Shown here: positions 33,478 through 39,759 of the stretch, one piece after another
Numbering within the stretch: position 1 is the first letter of the stretch
How the letters are laid out: every line of letters starts with the position of its first letter
Assembly: GCA_002787815.1 (NCBI GenBank)
Contig: PCUY01000074.1
Span: 73,029 to 112,787 of the forward strand
From: Bacteroidetes bacterium CG12_big_fil_rev_8_21_14_0_65_60_17
GTDB taxonomy: Bacteria; Bacteroidota; Rhodothermia; Rhodothermales; UBA10348
DNA length: 39,759 nt
Reading direction: 5' to 3'
Translations under genes and position numbers: made by a program
Notes under the pieces: generated by a model
What the model was told of the DNA's origin: nothing
Seen by the model: only the letters and a program-made list of their open reading frames with translations
Database searches by the model: none

Positions 33478-36400
33478 TCAGGACCGGGTGAGCATGTGAC
33501 CGCGTGCGGTCTGAGCGCCTTCCAATCCGGCCCGCTCCAGGGCATCAGATGCAATGTGACCAAGCACCCCGCAGGCCTCGTCGATCGTAGCCACCTCCTG
33601 GACAATGGCGCGAAGCTTCCGGCTGCGACTCTCCTTGAGTACGTAGCGTTGGTTGAGTTCGGCAAGCGCCGCGAGCAGCGGATGGAAGAGATGTTCGAAG
33701 AACCACGGATCCTCGTCGTTGTCCGGGACCGTCAGGAAGAGCCGCTCGTTCTTGAACACGACCCGTGGCAGGCGGAGCTTTTCGCCGAGCAGCTTGAGAC
33801 GCATGCCGGCGAGGAGCTGATCCACTTCATCGGGCGCAGGTCCGAAGCGGTCCTCAAGCTCCTCGCGGATTTCCGCGAGCGCCTCCTCGGTAGCCGCCTC
33901 GGCAATACGTCGGTAGACATTCAGCCGCTCAACACGGTTCTGCACAAACGAGTCGGGAAGCAGCGCGTCCGCATCCACATCGACAACGGTTTCCTGCGCC
34001 CGCGTCGGCGCGGGCGCGGCGCCCTCTGAGCCGAATACTTCCCGGAACTCGGTCGTTCTGAGCTCGTCGACCGCCTCGTCCAGAATCCGGTGGTAGGTTT
34101 CAAAGCCCACGTCCTCGATGAAACCGCTCTGCTCGGCGCCCAGCAGGCTTCCCGCCCCGCGGATGTCGAGATCCCGCATGGCCAGTTGGAACCCGGCGCC
34201 GAGATTGCTCAGTTCCTCGACCGCCTGCAATCGCTGGCGGGCCTCGCGGGTCAGACCGTGGATGGACGGCACGAGCAGGTAGCAGAACGCCTTCCGGCCG
34301 CTGCGGCCGACGCGGCCCCTGAGCTGGTGCAGCTCCGAGAGCCCGAAATGATCGGCCCGGTTGATGATGATCGTGTTGGCATTTGAAATATCCAGCCCGT
34401 TCTCGATAATCGAGGTGCTGACCAGGACGTCGAACTTCGCATCCACAAAATCCATCATCACCTTCTCGAGTTCGGAGCCCTTCATCTGGCCGTGCGCCAC
34501 ACGGATACGCACGTCGGGAATGAGCATGCGGAGCGTATCGGCGATTTCGTGGATGCTCTCAACGCGGTTGTGGATGAAAAAGACCTGCCCGCCGCGCGAA
34601 AGCTCGTGCACGATGGCATCGCGGATGAGATCCTTGTCGTAGGTGTGGATTTCGGTCAGGATGGGCTGCCGGTTGGGGGGCGGCGTGGCAATGATAGAGA
34701 GGTCGCGCGCGCCGAGGAGCGAAAACTGCAGCGTGCGAGGGATGGGGGTAGCCGTGAGCGTCAGCGTATCGACGTTCACGCGCAGGGTGCGCAGTTTTTC
34801 CTTGACGCCTACGCCGAAGCGCTGCTCCTCATCCACGATCAGCAGGCCGAGGTCCTTGAACGCGACATCTTTTGAAATGAGGCGGTGCGTGCCGATGGCC
34901 ATATCGATGGTGCCGTCCTTGAGGCCCGCAAGCGTTTCCTTGATGCTGGATGCGGACGCGAAGCGCGACAGAATACCAATGCGGACCGGAAAATTGGCAA
35001 AGCGGCGCTGGAAGGAGCGGTAGTGCTGCGCAGCGAGCACGGTCGTCGGGACAAGAACGGCGACCTGTTTGCCGTCCTGGACGGCCTTGAACGCCGCGCG
35101 CATGGCGACTTCTGTTTTGCCGAAACCCACGTCTCCGCAGACGAGGCGATCCATCGGAACCGCCTGCTCCATGTCCTCTTTGACCGCTTGGGCGGCCGTC
35201 GACTGATCGGGCGTATCCTCGAACTCGAACGATGCCTCGAGCTCGCGCTGCCAGACGCTGTCCTCGGCAAAGGCGTATCCGCGGCTTTCCTTGCGCTTTG
35301 CGTAGAGCGCAATCAGCTCGCGCGCAATATCCTTGACACGACTTTTCGTGCGCGACTTGGCCTTTTCCCACTGCCCGCTGCCGAGCTTCGTGAGAACCGG
35401 CTGATGTCCCTCTTTTCCCTTGTATTTATGCAGTTTATGCAGGGCATTGACGTTCACGTAGAGCGTATCGCCATTGAGGTAGGAAAGGCGCACGGCTTCC
35501 TGCTGTCTACCGCGCACTTCAATGCGCTCCAGGCCCGAAAAGCGGCCAATGCCGTAGTCGATATGCACCACGAAATCGCCGGGCGAAAGGTGCTGCAACT
35601 CGCGCAGGCTGATGCCGCCGTAGCGCTGCTTCTGTTGCCGGGTCGTCGGCCTGTGGTAGCGCCCGAAAATCTGATGGTCCGTATAGAGGGCGAGCCCGGC
35701 GTCCGGCAGGTCGAACCCCTCGTGGAGCGATTCGACGCGGAGCTGGACGCACCCCTCCTCGACGTCTTCCTCTAAAAGCTCGAGCAGCCGCCCTTCCTGG
35801 CCCTGATTGTCACAGAGAATCGTGGTCTGCAGCCCGCCAGCGTGGTTCTCGGCGAGCCGCTGCCGAAGAAGGGCTATTCTCGATGCGAACGCGGGCTGTG
35901 CACGCGCGCCGAAATCAATCGTGACGGGAGATGCGTCGCTTTCCGGCACACCCGGACCGCCCGATTCCTGGAAGCTCCCGAACTGCAGTGTCACAAGCGC
36001 CGAGAGTGCCGCCCGGATACCGTCTGTAGTGCTGTAAAAGGCAGCGGCGGGCGGCACCTCCCCGCCCGATCTGCCCGTCTCCTTCCCCGACTCGACGAGC
36101 GCGCTTCGCCGCGATGCTACATCATCGTAATATGCGGCGGCCTGCTCGTACAGCGCCTGGCTGTCCTGCATCATGACGACCGTCGTATTTGGCAGGTAGT
36201 CGAGGATGGAGACCCAGGCGGCGCCCGCCGCCGCCCCGGCACCCGTTCCCGAAGCCGGCGCCTCCAGATTCGGCACAATGCGGGCCGATGTGCGCCGGCT
36301 CACCGAGCGCTGCGTGTGGATGTCAAACTCGCGGATTGAATCGACCTCGTCCCCGAAAAACTCAATCCGCAGCGGATACGATCCGGTGAACGGATACACG

Positions 36401-36954
36401 TCCAGAATCCCCCCGCGAAGCGCCATGTCGCCCGGTGCCTCCACAAACTCCGTGCGCGTAAACCCTTGGCCCACAAGCCGGTCTATCAGGCTTTCCGGCG
36501 CCACGCTCTGCCCCGTCTCGATGTCGAGCGCGGCGCCGCGGACAACACTTGCCGGCGGCACTTTCTCGACGAGCGCATGGATACTGGAAACCAGTATTCC
36601 ACCGAACCCCTTCTCCAGTACCTGCAGTACTTCGCCGCGCTGGATAACCGGCTCGGGGCTTGGCACATGCTCCGGATCGAAGGGCCGGTTGTCCGACGGT
36701 GGCAGCAGCAGCACGCCCTCCTCGCTCGCCAGGATCTGCTCAGCATCGCTCGCAAACCAGGCCGCGCGGTCCGCATCTTCCAGAATGACAAGAACGGGGC
36801 GCTCATGCCGCCCCCCGATGTGGGCCGCTACGAATGCAGGAAGCGATCCAGCCACGTCGCGAAGCCGTGCGCTCCGCCCCTCGCCGAGCGCGCTGTCAAG
36901 CGCTTTCGCGGCCGGTGTCGCAGAGAACGAGGCAAAAAAGGGAGCGAGCGACAT
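33478..36954 (-). CDS. mfd: Transcription-repair coupling factor Mfd
   Basis: 1158 residues from ATG at 36954, normal for Mfd. N-terminal UvrB-like part (about 1-340, including FDPEHVPSPEPVIQRGEVLQ in parts), the RNA-polymerase-interaction domain (DFVVHIDYGIGRFSGLE and KYKGKEG), then a RecG-type translocase: GDVGFGKTE (about 604-612), DEEQRFGV (about 705-712), TATPIPRTL, and GLSELHQLRGRVGRSGRKAFCYLL in parts. C-terminal TRCF domain present. It removes stalled RNA polymerase at lesions and recruits UvrA. Its start is 7 bp after murQ. Confidence 0.98.
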   Translation of the reverse strand: MSLAPFFASFSATPAAKALDSALGEGRSARLRDVAGSLPAFVAAHIGGRHERPVLVILEDADRAAWFASDAEQILASEEGVLLLPPSDNRPFDPEHVPSPEPVIQRGEVLQVLEKGFGGILVSSIHALVEKVPPASVVRGAALDIETGQSVAPESLIDRLVGQGFTRTEFVEAPGDMALRGGILDVYPFTGSYPLRIEFFGDEVDSIREFDIHTQRSVSRRTSARIVPNLEAPASGTGAGAAAGAAWVSILDYLPNTTVVMMQDSQALYEQAAAYYDDVASRRSALVESGKETGRSGGEVPPAAAFYSTTDGIRAALSALVTLQFGSFQESGGPGVPESDASPVTIDFGARAQPAFASRIALLRQRLAENHAGGLQTTILCDNQGQEGRLLELLEEDVEEGCVQLRVESLHEGFDLPDAGLALYTDHQIFGRYHRPTTRQQKQRYGGISLRELQHLSPGDFVVHIDYGIGRFSGLERIEVRGRQQEAVRLSYLNGDTLYVNVNALHKLHKYKGKEGHQPVLTKLGSGQWEKAKSRTKSRVKDIARELIALYAKRKESRGYAFAEDSVWQRELEASFEFEDTPDQSTAAQAVKEDMEQAVPMDRLVCGDVGFGKTEVAMRAAFKAVQDGKQVAVLVPTTVLAAQHYRSFQRRFANFPVRIGILSRFASASSIKETLAGLKDGTIDMAIGTHRLISKDVAFKDLGLLIVDEEQRFGVGVKEKLRTLRVNVDTLTLTATPIPRTLQFSLLGARDLSIIATPPPNRQPILTEIHTYDKDLIRDAIVHELSRGGQVFFIHNRVESIHEIADTLRMLIPDVRIRVAHGQMKGSELEKVMMDFVDAKFDVLVSTSIIENGLDISNANTIIINRADHFGLSELHQLRGRVGRSGRKAFCYLLVPSIHGLTREARQRLQAVEELSNLGAGFQLAMRDLDIRGAGSLLGAEQSGFIEDVGFETYHRILDEAVDELRTTEFREVFGSEGAAPAPTRAQETVVDVDADALLPDSFVQNRVERLNVYRRIAEAATEEALAEIREELEDRFGPAPDEVDQLLAGMRLKLLGEKLRLPRVVFKNERLFLTVPDNDEDPWFFEHLFHPLLAALAELNQRYVLKESRSRKLRAIVQEVATIDEACGVLGHIASDALERAGLEGAQTARGHMLTRS

Positions 36955-36961
36955 GCGGGCC

Positions 36962-37927
36962 TCAGTCCTTTTCCCGGGTAGATGCGCCGGACGCCGCCGG
37001 GCTGTACGCTTCGCCCCTCGCCGCCGGGCGCACAAAGCCCGATGCGCGGGCAAGACGCCTTTCGGCATCGCCCCGGTCCGTATCTGCCAGATGCATGACA
37101 AGCGCCGTTTTGACGTGGCCACCTGCCTCTTCCAGCAGCGCCGTCGCCTGCGCATAGTCAAGCCCCGTGACTGTCATCACTGTGCGGCGCGAGCGCTCAA
37201 TGAGCTTGGCGTTCGTCATCTGGAGATCCACCATCATGTTCTCGTAGACTTTTCCCATGCGGATGAAGGCGGCCGTCGTGAGCATGTTCAAGACGAGTTT
37301 CTGCGCCGTGCCGCTCTTCATGCGCGTCGATCCCATGATGACTTCGGGGCCGACGACCGGGCAGATGGCCACGTCAACCGGGAGCGTGAACGCCTTGCGC
37401 GGCGTGCAGGTCACAAAAAGAGTCCGCGCGCCGATGTCCCGCGCTTTTTTTACGGCGCCCACGACATAGGGTGTGCGCCGGCTTGCAGCAATGCCGCAGA
37501 CCACGTCGCGCGCCGTAACGCCCGCCTCCTCGATGGCCTGGGCGCCGTTTTCCTCCAGGTCCTCCGCGCCTTCCTGCGACTTGAAGACCGCAGGCGGGCC
37601 GCCCGCAATCAGGCCCTGCACCATTTCCGGGGGGCTGCCGAACGTCGGCGGGCACTCGGATGCATCGAGAATGCCAAGCCGCCCACTCGTTCCCGCTCCC
37701 GCGTAGAACAGCCGCCCTCCGGCCCGGAACGCATTGACAATGATCGTTACCGCCTCCTCAATGTATGGCAGCTCAGTGCCCACCGCCTCCGGCACCAAGC
37801 GGTCCTCCGCGTTCATGATGCGAAGAATCTCGCCGACCGTTGCCACGTCAATCTGCATGGACCGCGGATTGCGCTGCTCGGTGGCAAGATTCCGGAGCTC
37901 GTTGAACAGGTCGGACGTGTTGGGCAT
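36962..37927 (-). CDS. murQ: N-acetylmuramic acid 6-phosphate etherase
   Basis: 321 residues; ATG start in the 37.9 kb divergent region. SIS-fold lyase that cleaves the lactyl ether of MurNAc-6-P to GlcNAc-6-P plus D-lactate in peptidoglycan recycling. Visible: FYAGAGTSGRLGILDASECPPTFG (in parts FYAGAGTSGR, DASECPPT) and the GIAASRRTPYVVGA segment, and ST-rich GSTRMKSGTAQKLVLNMLTT. The C-terminal ~25 residues are an extra Ala-rich tail. The mfd gene starts 7 bp after its stop, so the two form one operon. Common alternative pairing is with anmK or a PTS, not seen here. Confidence 0.96.
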   Translation of the reverse strand: MPNTSDLFNELRNLATEQRNPRSMQIDVATVGEILRIMNAEDRLVPEAVGTELPYIEEAVTIIVNAFRAGGRLFYAGAGTSGRLGILDASECPPTFGSPPEMVQGLIAGGPPAVFKSQEGAEDLEENGAQAIEEAGVTARDVVCGIAASRRTPYVVGAVKKARDIGARTLFVTCTPRKAFTLPVDVAICPVVGPEVIMGSTRMKSGTAQKLVLNMLTTAAFIRMGKVYENMMVDLQMTNAKLIERSRRTVMTVTGLDYAQATALLEEAGGHVKTALVMHLADTDRGDAERRLARASGFVRPAARGEAYSPAASGASTREKD

Positions 37928-38041
37928 GTTGGGGGCGCGAAGCAGAAGTCGTTCGAAAGGGCGAAGTTAGGGCGTACGCGGGCCAATACGAAAAAGCCCG
38001 CCCCAGGATCTCACGTTGCCCCCTTGCCGGGTGAGGCTTCC
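37928..38041. promoter_or_regulatory. Divergent murQ / membrane-protein promoter region with hairpin
   Basis: 114 bp between divergent genes. It contains an inverted repeat, GCGGGC (37978-37983) and GCCCGC (37996-38001), with a 12-base AT-rich loop. GAGG, five bases before the ATG at 38042, is the ribosome-binding site of the rightward gene. Promoters must lie here but I cannot assign them. Confidence 0.4.
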
Positions 38042-38479
38042 ATGAACAATATCAACTTTTCCAGGGCCGAAAAAGCAGCAACGCGGCTACATTACAGACT
38101 GAACTACGGCTCCAAAGCCGCCGTCCCGGGAGTCGGGGCATTCTGGCTGCCCATTGGGCCCGTCACCATGCTGATTGTTGTTCTCACCCTCCTCTTTACG
38201 CCCTTTCTGCTCTGGCGCCTGCATCAGATGGGCTGGTACGGTTGGTTGGCCACTTTCATTGTAATCGTTCTCATTCCACTGGTCGCGATCCGCCCGCTCG
38301 TGGATCCACAAGCCATGCTCTGGTGGTACACCTTCACCGTAGGGCCTGTCGTCACGTTCTACCTGTACATATGGATACTGAAATATGCTCTCGGCAACCA
38401 TGTGGATGAGGTCAATGCCCTACGTGCCATGGCCGCAATGGATCAGAGCCCCTCGCCGTCCAGCGGACTACGCACGTGA
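38042..38479 (+). CDS. Small integral membrane protein of unknown function
   Basis: 145 residues from ATG at 38042 with GAGG five bases upstream. Only this C-terminal part of a long open frame is real; the rest lies opposite murQ and mfd. A basic amphipathic N-terminus (NFSRAEKAATRLHYRLNYGSK) is followed by three hydrophobic helices (about 34-59, 64-84, 97-115) and a soluble tail with HVDEVNALRAMAAMDQ. I do not recognise the family. Its last 37 bp overlap the 3' end of the opposing integrase gene, which is unusual for such gene pairs. Confidence 0.75.
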   Translation: MNNINFSRAEKAATRLHYRLNYGSKAAVPGVGAFWLPIGPVTMLIVVLTLLFTPFLLWRLHQMGWYGWLATFIVIVLIPLVAIRPLVDPQAMLWWYTFTVGPVVTFYLYIWILKYALGNHVDEVNALRAMAAMDQSPSPSSGLRT

Positions 38480-39426
38480 TGCCCCTTGGCGAGCACATGC
38501 GTGTATATCATCGTCGTTCGCACATCACTGTGACCCAGCAGCTCCTGCACAGTCCGAATATCGTATCCATTTTCAAGCAGGTGTGTCGCGAAACTATGCC
38601 GGAGCGAATGACATGTCACGCGTTTTGTTATTCCAGCCGCCCGCGCCGCCGACTTAACGGCCTTCTGGGCCGTACTCTGGGACATGTGATAGCGCGTGCC
38701 ATCCACATCTGAAATAACCGCGCTCGGAAACACGTACTGCCAGTTGAACGACCGTGCGGCCCGGGGCGACTTCCGGGCGAATGCATGCGGAAGTGGAACA
38801 GCGCCTCTGCCTGCCTCCAGATCCCGTCCGTGCGTAGCACGCACATGCTCAATTTGCCTTTGCATGGGCCCAAAAAGCCGCCTGGGCAGCATGGTCTTAC
38901 GCGCCTTCACGCTCTTTGAGTGGACCACATGGACGAGGCCGTATTCAAAATCCACGTCCTTAACCCTCAACGTTACGGCCTCCGATACACGCAGCCCCGA
39001 ACCATACATGAGCCGTACGGCAAGCCCAATCTGTCCGTCGATATGCATGAAGAGTCTTCCCACCTCGGATGAAGACAGCACGACCGGCAGATACCGGTGC
39101 CTCTTGGCTCGCACGAAAGACTCGACTGCCTCCACGTCTTCGCCGTATACCTTCTTGTACAGAAACAGAAGTGCATTGAGCGCCTGATTCTGAGTCGATG
39201 CGGCTACCTTCCTTTCGGTCGCCAGATGCGACAGAAAATGACCAATTTGCTCTACGCCCATTTCCTCTGGATGACGCATGCCGTGGTAGCGAACAAATCG
39301 GCGGACCCAATGGAAGTACGACCGTGCCGTATTTGACGCCAATCCGCGTCGACGGCACTCCGTAAAAAGCGCCCGCTTCAGGCTGCCGGGACGCCTGGCA
39401 CACTGTTGCAGCGGATGTTTCGGCAT
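38443..39426 (-). CDS. intI: Integron integrase-type tyrosine recombinase (IntI)
   Basis: 327 residues. The SAM-like N-terminal domain (about 15-110) is followed by the tyrosine-recombinase catalytic set: R146 (SGLRVSE), H273 and R276 (CHSLRHSFATHLL), H299 (LLGHSDV) and Y308 (MIYTHV). The stretch at about 207-250 (LPHAFARKSPRAARSFNWQYVFPS and RYHM, in parts) corresponds to the additional domain found only in IntI integrases, and the C-terminal GYDIRTVQELLGHSDV, TTMIYTHVL and HHVRSPLD match class 1-type IntI wording. This separates it from XerC/XerD and phage integrases. IntI recombines attC cassettes into attI, upstream of its own start. No cassette is visible in the remaining 333 bp. Confidence 0.88.
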   Translation of the reverse strand: MPKHPLQQCARRPGSLKRALFTECRRRGLASNTARSYFHWVRRFVRYHGMRHPEEMGVEQIGHFLSHLATERKVAASTQNQALNALLFLYKKVYGEDVEAVESFVRAKRHRYLPVVLSSSEVGRLFMHIDGQIGLAVRLMYGSGLRVSEAVTLRVKDVDFEYGLVHVVHSKSVKARKTMLPRRLFGPMQRQIEHVRATHGRDLEAGRGAVPLPHAFARKSPRAARSFNWQYVFPSAVISDVDGTRYHMSQSTAQKAVKSAARAAGITKRVTCHSLRHSFATHLLENGYDIRTVQELLGHSDVRTTMIYTHVLAKGHHVRSPLDGEGL

Positions 39427-39759
39427 GTTCTATACCCTCCGTGTCGCCATATGACACATTCGGGCCAGAAACGTACCCTCGTCCTATATGGACGGAACTG
39501 TGCCCTATACGGATTCATCCTATACGGCCCTCCCGCGCCTACCACAACCACGCAAAAAGCCGCTAACTATACGGATTTTATTGCACCAAGCCGGTGTCGG
39601 GCTTATACTTACCAACAGTAACGCCGGAATATCCCCGAACAGCTGTCGCGGGGCGGTTCCGTATAAGATAAGTTCTACGCCGCCAGATTTGGCAGTAATC
39701 ACGTCAGGGCAGCGGAGCGTTCTGCAGTCGAGAAGCGCGGCGAGGGGTCCTGTCCGCAT
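39427..39759. other. Region upstream of intI with repeated CTATACGG motifs; no gene seen
   Basis: No convincing gene; the open frames are short and lack conservation clues. Direct repeats CCTATATGG (39483), CTATACGG (39505), CCTATACGG (39519) and CTATACGG (39567), plus inverted CCGTATA (39659-39665), crowd the first 240 bp. This is where attI, the intI promoter and the cassette promoter should lie. I could not find a GTTRRRY core or a complete attC. Confidence 0.5.

Noticed and set aside
36206-38041. Long N-terminal part of a 757-codon plus-strand frame
   Set aside because: Antisense to mfd and murQ. Only the last 145 codons, with their own ATG and ribosome-binding site, look like a gene.
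39520-39759. Partial 79-codon minus-strand frame and a 71-codon plus-strand frame upstream of intI
   Set aside because: No conserved features, no ribosome-binding site, and they cover the repeat-rich regulatory region. A cassette gene cannot be claimed.

Overview
The window is chromosomal DNA from a GC-rich Gram-negative bacterium. My best guess is Rhodothermota or the wider Bacteroidota/FCB group. This rests on a secreted protein ending in a typical type IX secretion (T9SS) C-terminal sorting domain, several signal-peptide proteins, frequent GTG/TTG starts and weak Shine-Dalgarno sequences. The lineage is inference; the gene families are read from sequence.

Left arm (1-7.9 kb): exported proteins. 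A partial gene carries three tandem CBM2-like carbohydrate-binding domains and a (GGGDT)n linker that runs off the window. Next is a 1073-residue BNR/sortilin-type beta-propeller protein with a T9SS sorting tail. Divergent from it is an M14 zinc carboxypeptidase with a C-terminal GATase-like domain. The 64-bp divergent spacer holds a perfect 8-2-8 dyad.

7.4-14.5 kb: an apparent seven-gene minus-strand operon for sulfur handling. In order of transcription it encodes a YeeE/YedE permease, a DUF6691 YeeE/YedE half, an MBL-fold hydrolase fused to two rhodanese domains (Blh/persulfide-dioxygenase type), two SulP/STAS anion transporters, a Nudix hydrolase and a small membrane protein. Many junctions are ATGA/GTGA overlaps or short gaps. 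A 20-bp-spaced direct repeat lies just upstream of the first gene, and a perfect palindrome plus a 14-bp triple repeat sit between genes one and two.

14.5-21.9 kb: recJ, an alpha-ketoglutarate-semialdehyde-type aldehyde dehydrogenase, a methyltransferase, divergent hutI and hutF (histidine degradation), and a small ABM-like protein. 21.9-25.4 kb: two adjacent DEAD-box RNA helicases and two tRNA genes (Val-TAC, Gly-CCC).

25.5-33.4 kb: an origin-type cluster, rpmH-rnpA-yidC-mnmE-mnmG, then three parS-like sites (two perfect) in 60-bp tandem repeats, then rsmG and a WYL regulator where parA-parB would often be. 33.5-38.5 kb: convergent mfd, preceded by murQ in the same operon, then a small divergent membrane protein.

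Right end (38.4-39.8 kb): a tyrosine recombinase with the extra domain and C-terminal signature of integron integrases (IntI). Its upstream side, where attI and cassettes would lie, contains repeated CTATACGG motifs and runs off the window. The integron and the sulfur operon are the most interesting leads.
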